The notes beneath the pieces are model-generated. The model saw only the letters and a program-made list of their open reading frames with translations, had not been told where the DNA came from and ran no database searches. From Bibersteinia trehalosi (GTDB lineage: Bacteria > Pseudomonadota > Gammaproteobacteria > Enterobacterales > Pasteurellaceae), in assembly GCF_004346205.1 (NCBI RefSeq), contig NZ_SMAM01000004.1:62001-126000 (forward strand): a stretch of 64,000 nucleotides of DNA, given 5' to 3'. Position 1 is the stretch's first letter; each line of letters begins with the position of its first letter. Position numbers and translations under genes: made by a program. Below, in pieces: positions 48,237-58,134 of this stretch.

Positions 48237-48308
48237 TTTTGTTTTCTGCTCGTGCATTCTGAGCTGTTCTTCGGTAGAATTTACGCTTATTTGTTCAAGG
48301 ACTACAAA

Positions 48309-48419
48309 ATGAAAAAAATTCTCCTGATAGCTCTCATTTCTCTCTTGGGATTAACAGCATGTGGCGTAAAAGGGCCCCTCTATTTCCCTGCAGAAAGTGA
48401 ACAAACTCATATTCATTAA
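48309..48419 (+). CDS. lptM: LPS-assembly lipoprotein LptM (YifL family)
   Basis: This 36-residue lipoprotein has a short signal (MKKILLIALISLLGL), the lipobox LTAC with Cys18, and the family signature CGVKGPLYFP. LptM stabilises the LptD/E LPS translocon by mimicking LPS in E. coli. It sits upstream of lysA, where many gamma-proteobacteria keep this small gene. The ribosome binding site (AAGGACT, 48296-48302) is acceptable. Confidence 0.9.
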   Translation: MKKILLIALISLLGLTACGVKGPLYFPAESEQTHIH

Positions 48420-48424
48420 CCCTA

Positions 48425-48482
48425 ACAAGCGGTTTATTTTTTGGAAAGTTTTGCAAAATTTTTTGCAAAATCGACCGCTTGT
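48425..48482. terminator. Uptake-signal inverted pair between lptM and lysA
   Basis: ACAAGCGGT (48425-48433) and ACCGCTTGT (48474-48482) flank two TTTTGCAAAA-like palindromes and are followed by TTTTTG. Confidence 0.65.
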
Positions 48483-48512
48483 TTTTGCTAACAAACACAA
48501 CGTGGAACATTT

Positions 48513-49763
48513 ATGGATTATTTTAACTACAAAAACCAACAACTTTTTGCAGAAGAAGTTGCTGTGGCAGACATTATTGAACAATATGGTTCGCCAGCCT
48601 ATATTTACTCTCGTGCAACCCTTGAGCGCCATTGGCATGCCTTTAACAACGCGTTAGGCAATCATCCTCACTTAATCTGCTTTGCGGTGAAATCAAACTC
48701 TAATATTGCGTTATTAAATGTGATGGCTAGGCTTGGTTCAGGCTTTGATATTGTTTCACAAGGTGAATTAGAAAGGGTACTTGCTGCAGGTGGAGATGCC
48801 GGCAAAGTAGTGTTTTCTGGCGTAGCAAAATCGCATAGCGAAATACAACGTGCGTTAGAAGTTGGTATTCGTTGTTTTAATGTGGAAAGTATTGCTGAAT
48901 TACATCGTATTAACCAAGTTGCCGGTGAAATAGGAAAAACAGCCCCAATCTCTTTGCGTGTGAATCCTGATGTTGATGCGCATACTCACCCCTATATTTC
49001 CACTGGTTTAAAAGAGAATAAATTTGGCGTAAGTGTTGATGTTGCGCGTGATGTCTATCGTTTAGCTAAAACCTTGCCGAATGTGCAAATCGTAGGAATG
49101 GATTGCCATATTGGTTCACAATTAACCGAGTTACAACCGTTTTTAGATGCGACAGATCGTTTAATCATATTAATGGAACAATTAAAAGAGGACGGTATTG
49201 AGCTACATCACCTAGACTTGGGAGGGGGATTAGGTGTGCCTTATACCAATGAAACTCCTCCGCATCCAAGCGAATATGCAACAGCATTGCTGGCAAAATT
49301 AAAGGATTATCCAAATTTAGAAATCATTTTAGAACCAGGGCGAGCGATTACAGCAAATGCTGGGATTTTGGTGACTAAAGTCGAATACCTAAAAGAGAAT
49401 GAAGATCGTAATTTTGCCATTGTCGATACTGGTATGAATGATATGATTCGCCCTGCTTTATACGAAGCTTATATGCAAATTATTGAAGTTGATTTATCAC
49501 TTAACCGAGAAAAAGCGGTGTACGATGTCGTTGGGCCAATCTGTGAAACCTCGGATTTCTTAGGTAAACAGCGTGAACTGATGATCGCTGAAGGCGATTT
49601 AATTGCCGTGCGTTCTGCTGGTGCTTATGGCGCAACAATGTCTTCAACTTACAACAGCCGTCCACAGGCCGTGGAGGTTATGGTGGATGGTGCAGATGCC
49701 CATTTAATTAAACAGCGGGCAGAGTTTGCCGATTTATGGCGTTTAGAGAGATTATTGCCATAA
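48513..49763 (+). CDS. lysA: Diaminopimelate decarboxylase
   Basis: LysA decarboxylates meso-diaminopimelate to L-lysine. The 416-residue alanine-racemase-fold enzyme has the PLP lysine in ICFAVKSNSNIA, the phosphate-binding LDLGGGLGVPY, EPGRAITANAGILVTKVEY and the conserved PICETSDFLGK with its cysteine, from the partner subunit's active site. It is followed by a 120 bp gap and then secE. Confidence 0.97.
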   Translation: MDYFNYKNQQLFAEEVAVADIIEQYGSPAYIYSRATLERHWHAFNNALGNHPHLICFAVKSNSNIALLNVMARLGSGFDIVSQGELERVLAAGGDAGKVVFSGVAKSHSEIQRALEVGIRCFNVESIAELHRINQVAGEIGKTAPISLRVNPDVDAHTHPYISTGLKENKFGVSVDVARDVYRLAKTLPNVQIVGMDCHIGSQLTELQPFLDATDRLIILMEQLKEDGIELHHLDLGGGLGVPYTNETPPHPSEYATALLAKLKDYPNLEIILEPGRAITANAGILVTKVEYLKENEDRNFAIVDTGMNDMIRPALYEAYMQIIEVDLSLNREKAVYDVVGPICETSDFLGKQRELMIAEGDLIAVRSAGAYGATMSSTYNSRPQAVEVMVDGADAHLIKQRAEFADLWRLERLLP

Positions 49764-49883
49764 ATGCTAAATGGGAAATTCTTGAAAAACTTTCGAAAAG
49801 CATAGAAAGAAATCCCTACAAATGCTAGAATTCCACGCTTTAAAAAATTCGAACGTTCATTTTTTATATTTTTTAGGTTAGCT

Positions 49884-50294
49884 ATGGCAAAAGAAATTCA
49901 AAATAAAAACGCCGAAACAGTTGAGAAAGGCGTAAAAAGTAAAGGGCTAAATGGCGTATTATGGGCGATTGCGATCGTACTATTTTCCGTTGCAGCTATC
50001 GGTAATGCATATTTTGCAACACACTTTTCGTTAATTGTTCGTGTACTCTTATTAGTCGTGTTGCTTGTTGGTGCAGTTGTGTTTGCAGCATTGACCAATC
50101 AGGGGCAAAAAGCGATTGGTTTTATGAAAGATTCACGCCAAGAGTTGCGTAAAATCATTTGGCCGAAACGTCAAGAGGCGACACAAACGACATTGATTGT
50201 TGGTGCAATGTGCCTTGTTGTGGCGTTAGCACTTTGGGGTATCGATTCTATTATCGTTGCAGTAATCAACTTCCTAACTAATTTGAGATTCTAA
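49884..50294 (+). CDS. secE: Preprotein translocase subunit SecE
   Basis: The 136-residue SecE has three hydrophobic segments (about 26-42, 50-68, 105-128) as in enterobacteria, and the conserved cytoplasmic hinge [20 protein letters not shown]. It forms the SecYEG channel. nusG follows after 2 bp, the universal secE-nusG pair; tufB and tRNA-Trp, often found upstream, are absent here. Confidence 0.97.
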   Translation: MAKEIQNKNAETVEKGVKSKGLNGVLWAIAIVLFSVAAIGNAYFATHFSLIVRVLLLVVLLVGAVVFAALTNQGQKAIGFMKDSRQELRKIIWPKRQEATQTTLIVGAMCLVVALALWGIDSIIVAVINFLTNLRF

Positions 50295-50296
50295 AG

Positions 50297-50866
50297 ATGA
50301 GCGAAACAGAACTAGAAGTAAAAGAGCCAACAAGAATGCGTTGGTATGTGTTACAAGCGTTTTCTGGCTTTGAAGCCCGTGTTGCGATGACACTGCGTGA
50401 ATACATCAAATTGCATAAAATGGAAGACCAATTTGGTGAAGTGCTTGTTCCTACGGAAGAAGTGGTAGAAAATGTGGCTGGTCGCCGCCGTAAAACTGAG
50501 CGTAAATTCTTTCCTGGTTACGTATTAGTTCAAATGGAAATGAATGATGAAACTTGGCATTTGGTGAAAAGCGTGCCACGTGTAATGGGCTTTATCGGTG
50601 GTACTGCAGATAAGCCTGCACCAATTACACAGAAAGAGGCTGATCGTATCTTAAACCGCGTGCAAGAAACCGCAGATAAACCACGTCACCGTAAAGAATT
50701 CCAAGCGGGTGAAATTGTACGTGTTACTGAGGGACCGTTTGCTGACTTTACTGGTACGGTTGAGGAAGTGGATTACGAAAAAGGCAGACTCAAAGTCTCG
50801 GTTTCTATTTTCGGCCGTGCAACCCCTGTTGAGCTTGAATTTAATCAGGTTGAAAAACAGTCTTAA
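50297..50866 (+). CDS. nusG: Transcription termination/antitermination factor NusG
   Basis: The 189-residue NusG has the NGN domain ([35 protein letters not shown]) and a C-terminal KOW domain ([37 protein letters not shown]). It binds RNA polymerase and couples to S10 or Rho. A terminator follows, then the ribosomal protein genes under their own promoter. Confidence 0.98.
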   Translation: MSETELEVKEPTRMRWYVLQAFSGFEARVAMTLREYIKLHKMEDQFGEVLVPTEEVVENVAGRRRKTERKFFPGYVLVQMEMNDETWHLVKSVPRVMGFIGGTADKPAPITQKEADRILNRVQETADKPRHRKEFQAGEIVRVTEGPFADFTGTVEEVDYEKGRLKVSVSIFGRATPVELEFNQVEKQS

Positions 50867-50872
50867 TATTTC

Positions 50873-50894
50873 AAAGGCGGGTATTTCCGCCTTT
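50873..50894 (+). terminator. Terminator after nusG
   Basis: AAAGGCGG pairs with CCGCCTTT around a 6-base loop and is followed by TGTTTT. Confidence 0.85.
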
Positions 50895-50948
50895 TGTTTT
50901 AAGTAAGCGGTAAGTTTTGGGGAATTTCTTACAAAAACGAAAATGTGC

Positions 50949-50977
50949 TTGAAAAACGATCATAATCTCTCTATAAT
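50949..50977 (+). promoter_or_regulatory. rplK-rplA promoter
   Basis: TTGAAA and TATAAT with a 17 bp spacer, 98 bp upstream of rplK. This is a near-consensus sigma-70 promoter and corresponds to the E. coli L11 promoter. Confidence 0.88.
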
Positions 50978-51074
50978 CGCGTTCCTTACGAGCCTATTGG
51001 CTCGTATTTTTATGTAAAAACCACAGGGGAGCTAAGTAATTAGCGTTATCACCCACAACAAAGGAAACTTTAAA

Positions 51075-51503
51075 ATGGCAAAAAAAGTACAAGCCTACGT
51101 TAAACTGCAAGTAGCAGCGGGTATGGCTAACCCATCACCACCAGTTGGTCCTGCATTAGGTCAACAAGGTGTGAACATTATGGAATTCTGTAAAGCATTC
51201 AACGCTCGTACTGAGAGCTTAGAAAAAGGTTTACCAATTCCTGTTGTTATCACTGTTTACGCAGACCGTTCTTTCACTTTCGTGACCAAAACTCCACCAG
51301 CAGCAGTATTATTGAAAAAAGCTGCAGGTATCAAATCAGGTTCTGGTAAGCCAAACAAAGATAAAGTTGGTAAAGTAACTTTAGATCAAATCCGTCAAAT
51401 CGCTGAAACTAAAGCAGCGGATATGACTGGTGCAACTATTGAAACCAAAATGAAATCAATCGCTGGTACTGCTCGTTCAATGGGCTTAATCGTAGAGGAA
51501 TAA
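51075..51503 (+). CDS. rplK: 50S ribosomal protein L11
   Basis: L11 forms the GTPase-associated centre with 23S rRNA and is the substrate of PrmA at the start of this window. The 142-residue sequence starts [13 protein letters not shown] and has the conserved [25 protein letters not shown] and the RNA-binding [14 protein letters not shown]. rplA follows after 4 bp. Confidence 0.99.
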   Translation: MAKKVQAYVKLQVAAGMANPSPPVGPALGQQGVNIMEFCKAFNARTESLEKGLPIPVVITVYADRSFTFVTKTPPAAVLLKKAAGIKSGSGKPNKDKVGKVTLDQIRQIAETKAADMTGATIETKMKSIAGTARSMGLIVEE

Positions 51504-51507
51504 TACA

Positions 51508-52197
51508 ATGGCTAAATTGACTAAAAAAATGAAAGCAATTAAAGCTGGCGTAGATTCTACTAAAGCTTATGAGATCAACGAAGCAATCGCAGTATTAAAA
51601 CAATTTGCAACCGCTAAATTCGTTGAAAGCGTAGATGTAGCAGTAAACTTAGGTATTGACCCTCGTAAATCTGACCAAAACGTACGTGGTGCAACTGTAT
51701 TACCACACGGTACTGGTCGTACTGCTCGTGTTGCTGTTTTCACTCAAGGTGCTAACGTAGAAGCAGCAAAAGCAGCGGGTGCAGATTTAGTTGGTATGGA
51801 AGACTTAGCTGAATTAGTGAAAAAAGGCGAAATGAACTTTGACGTTGTTATCGCTTCTCCAGATGCAATGCGTGTGGTTGGTCAGTTAGGTCAAGTATTA
51901 GGCCCACGTGGCTTAATGCCAAACCCGAAAGTAGGCACCGTTACTCCAAATGTTGCTGAAGCAGTTAAAAATGCAAAATCTGGTCAGATCCGTTACCGCA
52001 ATGATAAAAACGGTATTATTCATACCACTATCGGTAAAGCAGACTTTGCACCAGAGCAATTAAAAGAGAACCTCGTTGCGTTATTAGCGGCATTAAACAA
52101 AGCTAAACCAACTACTGCAAAAGGTATCTTCATCAAGAAAGTAAGCATCTCTACCACTATGGGTGCAGGTGTTGCGGTTGATCAATCAACACTATAA
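51508..52197 (+). CDS. rplA: 50S ribosomal protein L1
   Basis: L1 binds the L1 stalk and in related bacteria represses its own mRNA. The 229-residue protein has the family pattern [55 protein letters not shown] and [15 protein letters not shown]. It forms a two-gene unit with rplK. Confidence 0.99.
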   Translation: MAKLTKKMKAIKAGVDSTKAYEINEAIAVLKQFATAKFVESVDVAVNLGIDPRKSDQNVRGATVLPHGTGRTARVAVFTQGANVEAAKAAGADLVGMEDLAELVKKGEMNFDVVIASPDAMRVVGQLGQVLGPRGLMPNPKVGTVTPNVAEAVKNAKSGQIRYRNDKNGIIHTTIGKADFAPEQLKENLVALLAALNKAKPTTAKGIFIKKVSISTTMGAGVAVDQSTL

Positions 52198-52209
52198 TTG
52201 ATGTAAAAC

Positions 52210-52238
52210 TTTACAAGACTGTGGGTTGTCTATATAAT
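52210..52238 (+). promoter_or_regulatory. rplJL-rpoBC promoter
   Basis: TTTACA and TATAAT with a 17 bp spacer lie just after rplA, in the position of the E. coli L10 promoter. Confidence 0.85.
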
Positions 52239-52244
52239 CCGCAG

Positions 52245-52468
52245 TTCTTTTTGGCTGAAAAGCCAATGATGGTGCTTGCCTCTCAAGCCCCGTCCAAGAC
52301 CGTAGGCGAAATCATATCTAGATTTCTTAATTAAACCTACGTAGATGGTGAACAGACAGAATTTTCTGCTTCTGGACACCTTAGGCTCAAAAATTATCGT
52401 GTAAGCGGTTCTATTTTTGGGGTTTTTTGTAAATTCCACGCAAGTGGAGTGTATCAGGAGCTAAACCA
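52245..52468 (+). ncRNA. L10 leader, autoregulatory mRNA structure
   Basis: The 230 bp leader of rplJ contains CCGTCCAAGACCGTAGG and CCTACGTAGATGGTGA, nearly identical to the conserved core of the E. coli L10 leader, to which the L10-(L7/L12) complex binds to repress translation. The ribosome binding site CAGGAG (52454-52459) ends the leader. The rest of the gap has no gene. Confidence 0.88.
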
Positions 52469-52960
52469 ATGGCATTAAATCTTCAAGACAAACAAGCGAT
52501 TGTTGCTGAAGTAAATGAAGCTGCCAAAGGTGCACTTTCTGCGGTAGTTGCGGATTCTCGTGGTGTTACTGTAGAAAAAATGACTGAGTTACGTAAAGCA
52601 GCTCGCGAAGCGGGCGTTTCTATGCGCGTTGTACGTAATACTTTATTACGTCGTGCGGTAGAAGGCACTGAATTCGAGTGCTTAACCGATACGTTTACTG
52701 GTCCTACTCTTATCGCATTCTCAACTGAACACCCAGGTGCAGCAGCACGTTTGTTCACTGAATTTGCGAAAACAAACAAAGAGTTTGAAATTAAAGGTGC
52801 AGCCTTTGAAGGTAAAACACAAGATGTTGCATTCTTAGCAACGTTACCGACTTACGAAGAAGCAATTGCACGTTTAATGGGCACAATGAAAGAAGCTGCG
52901 GCAGGAAAACTTGTTCGCACTCTTGCAGCATTACGCGACCAAATGGAAGCAGCAGCTTAA
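52469..52960 (+). CDS. rplJ: 50S ribosomal protein L10
   Basis: L10 anchors L7/L12 dimers on the stalk and represses the operon through the upstream leader. The 163-residue protein starts [15 protein letters not shown] and has the rRNA-binding [22 protein letters not shown] and a C-terminal helix for L7/L12 binding. Confidence 0.99.
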   Translation: MALNLQDKQAIVAEVNEAAKGALSAVVADSRGVTVEKMTELRKAAREAGVSMRVVRNTLLRRAVEGTEFECLTDTFTGPTLIAFSTEHPGAAARLFTEFAKTNKEFEIKGAAFEGKTQDVAFLATLPTYEEAIARLMGTMKEAAAGKLVRTLAALRDQMEAAA

Positions 52961-53015
52961 TTTTGAGCGCTCTTCTTTATTCGTTTAACTTTATTTATTT
53001 TAGGAATCGATTGTT

Positions 53016-53384
53016 ATGTCATTAACTAACGAACAAATCATTGAAGCGATTGCTTCTAAATCAGTATCTGAAATCGTTGAATTAATCACTGCGATGGAAG
53101 AAAAATTCGGTGTTTCAGCAGCGGCAGCAGTAGCAGCAGCTCCAGCAGCAGGCGCTGCGGCAGCAGAAGAGAAAACTGAATTTGACGTAGTATTAGCAGA
53201 CGCAGGTGCGAACAAAGTTGCTGTAATCAAAGCAGTACGTGGTGCAACTGGCTTAGGCTTAAAAGAAGCTAAAGACTTAGTTGAATCTGCTCCAGCTAAC
53301 TTAAAAGAAGGCATCTCTAAAGCTGAAGCTGAAGCACTCAAAAAAGAATTAGAAGAAGCTGGTGCGAAAGTAGAAATCAAATAA
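53016..53384 (+). CDS. rplL: 50S ribosomal protein L7/L12
   Basis: The 122-residue stalk protein has the N-terminal dimerisation helices, an Ala-rich hinge (about 34-52) and the C-terminal factor-binding domain with [23 protein letters not shown]. Length and composition are typical. Confidence 0.99.
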   Translation: MSLTNEQIIEAIASKSVSEIVELITAMEEKFGVSAAAAVAAAPAAGAAAAEEKTEFDVVLADAGANKVAVIKAVRGATGLGLKEAKDLVESAPANLKEGISKAEAEALKKELEEAGAKVEIK

Positions 53385-53420
53385 TTTTTGATGATACTTT
53401 TCTAGCTTTGAAAGCTAAAC

Positions 53421-53447
53421 GGCAGGTGGATTTTCCGCCTGCCTTTT
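53421..53447 (+). terminator. rplL-rpoB attenuator
   Basis: GGCAGGTGG pairs with CCGCCTGCC and is followed by TTTTG. As in E. coli, this partial terminator should lower rpoBC expression relative to rplJL. The following 335 bp to rpoB holds a leader with an uptake-signal pair (near 53581 and 53617) and no gene that I can see. Confidence 0.8.
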
Positions 53448-53782
53448 GTGCTTTAAACTTTAGGTTAGATTTGAGTCGTTTTAATCTTGCCTAATTGATT
53501 GATTTCAAAGTGATTTTTTGATGAGTGTTAATCTGCAGATAACATTTGTTAAAATTTTTTGTTAAATGATGAAATCAATACAAGCGGCTACTTTTTGTAA
53601 AAAAATGCAAATTTTAAACCGCTATCCTTCCTGAACAAACGCCAGTGCGGTAGTGATTTTTGACCCCTGATCCCTGTTCGGAAAACGACAATCCCGTATC
53701 CTTATTTTTTAATGCCACTTCTGCTGAAGTCTGTGCAGAATTGTAATTATCTCAACCATAAAAAATCAGAGGCTATCTCAAA

Positions 53783-56700
53783 ATGGCATACTCATATTCC
53801 GAGAAAAAGCGTATTCGTAAGAGCTTTGGTAAACGCCCACAAGTTCTGAACGTACCTTATTTATTAACCATTCAGCTCGATTCTTTCGATAAATTTATCC
53901 AAAGAGATCCAGAAGGACAACAAGGTTTAGAAGCGGCATTCCGTTCTGTGTTTCCAATTGTGAGCCAAAACGGCGCAACTGAACTGCAATATGTTTCTTA
54001 TGAATTAGGTGAGCCCGCATTTGATGTGCGTGAATGTCAAATTCGTGGCACAACCTATGCTGCTCCATTACGTGTAAAACTTCGTTTGGTGTCTTTCGAC
54101 CGTGAAGCTGCTGCTGGCACAGTAAAAGATATTAAAGAACAAAGCGTTTATATGGGCGAAATCCCATTAATGACCGATAACGGTACATTCGTGATCAACG
54201 GTACAGAGCGTGTTATCGTTTCGCAATTACATCGTAGTCCAGGTGTATTCTTCGATTCAGACAAAGGTAAAACTCACGCTTCAGGAAAAGTGCTTTATAA
54301 CGCGCGTATTATTCCTTACCGTGGTTCTTGGTTAGATTTTGAGTTCGATCCAAAAGATAACTTATACGCACGTATTGACCGTCGTCGTAAGTTACCTGCC
54401 ACCATTATTTTGCGTGCTTTAGGTTACACTACTGAAGAAATTTTAAATCTCTTCTTCGATAAAGTGTTGTTTGAAATCAGCGATAACCAACTACTGATGA
54501 CCTTAGTACCAGAACGTCTGCGTGGTGAAACTGCAGCGTTCGATATTGAAGCAAACGGCAAAGTCTATGTTGAAAGTGGTCGTCGTATCACAGCACGCCA
54601 TATCAAAGCATTAGAAAAAGATAATATTACTCAAATCGTTGTGCCAACTGAGTACATCGTAGGTAAAGTCACAGCAAAAGATTATATTGATTTAGAAACT
54701 GGTGAGATCGTTTGCCCTGCGAATATGGAAATCTCCCTTGAGTTATTAGCGAAACTAGCTCAAGCAGGTTACAACCAAATCGAAGTGTTATTCACTAATG
54801 ATTTAGATCACGGTGCATACATTTCTGAAACCTTACGCATTGATCCAACTTACGACCGTTTAAGTGCGTTAGTGGAAATCTACCGTATGATGCGTCCAGG
54901 TGAACCACCAACAAAAGAAGCGGCAGAAGGCTTATTTGACAATATGTTCTTCTCAACCGACCGCTATGATTTATCCGCGGTAGGTCGTATGAAGTTCAAC
55001 CGCTCTTTAGACATTCCTGAAGGCGTGGGTACTGGCATTTTAAGCCATGATGACATCATCGGCGTGATGAAAAAATTGATCGAAATCCGTAACGGTCGTG
55101 GCGAAGTGGACGATATCGACCACTTAGGTAACCGTCGTATCCGCAGCGTGGGTGAAATGGCTGAAAACCAATTCCGTATTGGTTTAGTGCGTGTTGAGCG
55201 TGCGGTACGTGAACGTCTTTCATTAGGCGACTTAGACGGCGTAACCCCACAAGATTTAATCAATGCGAAACCAATTTCTGCGGCAGTAAAAGAGTTCTTT
55301 GGTTCATCACAACTTTCGCAATTTATGGACCAAAACAACCCGCTTTCAGAAGTAACGCACAAACGTCGTATTTCAGCATTAGGTCCGGGTGGTTTAACTC
55401 GTGAACGCGCAGGCTTTGAAGTACGTGACGTACACACCACTCACTATGGTCGTTTATGTCCAATTGAAACCCCTGAAGGTCCGAACATCGGTTTGATCAA
55501 CTCACTTTCTGTTTACGCACGTACTAACAACTACGGTTTCTTAGAAACCCCATTCCGTAAAGTGGTAAATGGTCAAGTAACCGAAGAGATCGAGTATTTA
55601 TCTGCGATTGAAGAAGGTAACTACGTTATCGCACAGGCGAACTCAAACTTAGATGAGAATTTCCGCTTTACTGATACTTATGTGACCTGTCGTGGTGAAC
55701 ACGGTGAATCTGGTTTATACCGTCCAGAAGAAATTCACTATATGGACGTTTCAACCCAGCAGGTTGTTTCTGTTGCAGCTGCGTTAATTCCATTCCTTGA
55801 GCACGACGATGCGAACCGTGCGTTGATGGGAGCGAACATGCAACGTCAGGCAGTTCCAACATTGCGTGCGGACAAACCATTAGTCGGTACAGGTATGGAA
55901 AAACCAATCGCACTCGACTCTGGTGTTGCGGTGGTGGCAAAACGTGGTGGTACTATCCAATACGTTGATGCATCTCGTATCGTAGTGAAAGTAAACGAAG
56001 ATGAAACCGTTGCAGGCGAAGCGGGTATTGATATTTATAACTTAATCAAATACACCCGTTCTAACCAAAACACCTGTATCAACCAAATTCCTTGTGTGAA
56101 ATTGGGTGAACCTGTGGAGCGTGGCGAAATCCTTGCAGACGGCCCTTCAACCGATTTAGGTGAATTAGCATTAGGTCAAAATATCCGTGTTGCCTTCATG
56201 CCATGGAATGGTTATAACTTCGAAGACTCCATGTTGGTTTCTGAGCGTGTGGTGCAAGAAGACCGCTTTACCACAATTCACATTCAAGAACTCTCTTGTG
56301 TGGCGCGTGACACCAAACTGGGTGCGGAAGAAATTACCGCCGACATTCCAAACGTAGGTGAAGCTGCATTAAGCAAACTTGATGAATCTGGTATCGTTTA
56401 TATTGGTGCGGAAGTAAAAGGTGGCGACATCTTAGTGGGTAAAGTAACGCCAAAAGGCGAAACACAATTAACCCCAGAAGAAAAATTACTTCGTGCTATC
56501 TTCGGTGAGAAAGCGTCCGACGTAAAAGATAGCTCACTGCGTGTACCAAACGGCACTTCAGGTACAGTTATCGACGTTCAAGTCTTTACTCGTGATGGCG
56601 TAGAGAAAGATAAACGTGCGAAAGACATCGAAGAGATGCAGTTGCGTGAAGCGAAAAAAGACTTAACCGAAGAGTTAGAGATCTTAGAAGCAGGTTTATT

Positions 56701-57811
56701 TACCCGTGTTCGTAACTTATTGATTGAAGGTGGCGTACAAGAATCGGTATTAGATAGCTTACCTCGTGAAAAATGGTTAGAACAAACCTTAGATGACGAA
56801 GCGAAACAAAACCAACTTGAACAACTTGCGGAACAGCACGAAGAATTACGCAAAGAGTTTGAGCGTAAATTAGAAATTAAACGCAATAAGATCATTCAAG
56901 GCGATGATTTAGCACCGGGTGTGATGAAAGTGGTGAAAGTTTACCTCGCGGTGAAACGCCAAATTCAACCGGGTGATAAAATGGCAGGTCGTCACGGTAA
57001 CAAAGGTGTTATCTCGAAAATCAACCCAGTTGAAGATATGCCATACGATGAAAACGGTCAGCCAGTTGAAATCGTATTGAACCCACTGGGCGTACCATCT
57101 CGTATGAACATCGGTCAGATCTTAGAAACCCACCTAGGCTTAGCGGCTCGTGGTATCGGTGATCAAATCGACAAGATGATCAAACAGCAACAAGAAGTGG
57201 CGAAACTGCGTGAATATATCCAAAAAGCGTACGATTTAGGTCACGGTGCACAATCTGTAGATTTAAGCACATTCTCTGATGAAGAAGTGTTACGCTTAGC
57301 ACAAAATTTACGTAAAGGTTTACCACTTGCAACGCCAGTGTTTGACGGTGCACATGAAAGCGAAATTAAAGGCTTATTGGAGCTAGGTGGCTTACCAACT
57401 TCAGGTCAGATCACCCTTTACGATGGTCGTACAGGTGAGAAATTCGAGCGTCCTGTAACCGTAGGTTATATGTATATGCTCAAATTGAACCACTTAGTTG
57501 ATGACAAAATGCACGCACGTTCAACAGGTTCTTATAGCCTTGTTACCCAACAACCACTGGGTGGTAAAGCACAGTTCGGTGGTCAGCGTTTTGGTGAGAT
57601 GGAGGTTTGGGCATTAGAAGCATACGGTGCAGCTTATACCTTACAAGAAATGCTAACAGTGAAATCCGATGACGTGAACGGTCGTACGAAGATGTATAAA
57701 AACATCGTGGACGGTACACACTATATGGAACCGGGAATGCCAGAATCATTCAACGTAATTACCAAAGAGATCCGTGCACTGGGTATCGATATGGAGTTGG
57801 ATGAGGCGTAA
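53783..57811 (+). CDS. rpoB: RNA polymerase beta subunit
   Basis: The 1342-residue length equals E. coli RpoB. Visible landmarks are the N-terminal [19 protein letters not shown], the rifampicin-pocket region [23 protein letters not shown] with wild-type-looking residues, [18 protein letters not shown], and the C-terminal [32 protein letters not shown]. It is followed by a 323 bp gap with a palindromic repeat before rpoC. Confidence 0.99.
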   Translation: MAYSYSEKKRIRKSFGKRPQVLNVPYLLTIQLDSFDKFIQRDPEGQQGLEAAFRSVFPIVSQNGATELQYVSYELGEPAFDVRECQIRGTTYAAPLRVKLRLVSFDREAAAGTVKDIKEQSVYMGEIPLMTDNGTFVINGTERVIVSQLHRSPGVFFDSDKGKTHASGKVLYNARIIPYRGSWLDFEFDPKDNLYARIDRRRKLPATIILRALGYTTEEILNLFFDKVLFEISDNQLLMTLVPERLRGETAAFDIEANGKVYVESGRRITARHIKALEKDNITQIVVPTEYIVGKVTAKDYIDLETGEIVCPANMEISLELLAKLAQAGYNQIEVLFTNDLDHGAYISETLRIDPTYDRLSALVEIYRMMRPGEPPTKEAAEGLFDNMFFSTDRYDLSAVGRMKFNRSLDIPEGVGTGILSHDDIIGVMKKLIEIRNGRGEVDDIDHLGNRRIRSVGEMAENQFRIGLVRVERAVRERLSLGDLDGVTPQDLINAKPISAAVKEFFGSSQLSQFMDQNNPLSEVTHKRRISALGPGGLTRERAGFEVRDVHTTHYGRLCPIETPEGPNIGLINSLSVYARTNNYGFLETPFRKVVNGQVTEEIEYLSAIEEGNYVIAQANSNLDENFRFTDTYVTCRGEHGESGLYRPEEIHYMDVSTQQVVSVAAALIPFLEHDDANRALMGANMQRQAVPTLRADKPLVGTGMEKPIALDSGVAVVAKRGGTIQYVDASRIVVKVNEDETVAGEAGIDIYNLIKYTRSNQNTCINQIPCVKLGEPVERGEILADGPSTDLGELALGQNIRVAFMPWNGYNFEDSMLVSERVVQEDRFTTIHIQELSCVARDTKLGAEEITADIPNVGEAALSKLDESGIVYIGAEVKGGDILVGKVTPKGETQLTPEEKLLRAIFGEKASDVKDSSLRVPNGTSGTVIDVQVFTRDGVEKDKRAKDIEEMQLREAKKDLTEELEILEAGLFTRVRNLLIEGGVQESVLDSLPREKWLEQTLDDEAKQNQLEQLAEQHEELRKEFERKLEIKRNKIIQGDDLAPGVMKVVKVYLAVKRQIQPGDKMAGRHGNKGVISKINPVEDMPYDENGQPVEIVLNPLGVPSRMNIGQILETHLGLAARGIGDQIDKMIKQQQEVAKLREYIQKAYDLGHGAQSVDLSTFSDEEVLRLAQNLRKGLPLATPVFDGAHESEIKGLLELGGLPTSGQITLYDGRTGEKFERPVTVGYMYMLKLNHLVDDKMHARSTGSYSLVTQQPLGGKAQFGGQRFGEMEVWALEAYGAAYTLQEMLTVKSDDVNGRTKMYKNIVDGTHYMEPGMPESFNVITKEIRALGIDMELDEA

Positions 57812-57830
57812 TAGTTGATTTTCCCTCGAT

Positions 57831-58004
57831 CAAACTCCCCTCTTTAGAAAAGAGGGGTGGGGGGAGATTTGACAGAAGTAAATTACGGAGAAAATAAGTA
57901 ATTAAACGCACGAAAAGCACGAATAAGAAAGACTGATTGCTCTCTCACTTCGGTTTCTCGTCTGCCAAATCTCCCCTAACCCCTCGCAGCTCAAAGAGGG
58001 GGAT
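57831..58004. repeat. Palindromic dispersed repeat, copy C, in the rpoB-rpoC gap
   Basis: The ends mirror each other: CTCCCCTCTTT and GGGGGGAGATTTGACAGA on the left, TCTGCCAAATCTCCCCTAACCCCT and AGAGGGGGATCAG on the right. About 174 bp in all, related to copies A and B. It lies inside the rpoBC transcription unit. Confidence 0.85.
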
Positions 58005-58025
58005 CAGTTCGGAGAAGAAACAAAA

Positions 58026-58070
58026 CAAGCGGTCAAAAATCGCAAAAAATCTGCAAAAATCGACCGCTTG
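58026..58070. repeat. Uptake-signal inverted pair upstream of rpoC
   Basis: CAAGCGGTC pairs with GACCGCTTG around A-rich TGCAAAAA segments. No long T tract follows, so full termination within rpoBC is unlikely. Confidence 0.7.
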
Positions 58071-58134
58071 CAACCAAATTTACTCGCCTTGTTAAAAATA
58101 GGGCGAACCTAAAACCTACACTAGGGGCAAAAAA

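Noticed and set aside
54964-55440. A 158-codon minus-strand ORF opposite rpoB, and similar antisense ORFs opposite rpoC, rplL and hslU
   Set aside because: These are mirror frames of highly biased coding sequence. They lack ribosome binding sites and recognisable domains.
57831-58070. A full transcription terminator between rpoB and rpoC
   Set aside because: The hairpins are not followed by a proper T tract, and full termination would abolish rpoC expression since no convincing promoter lies downstream.
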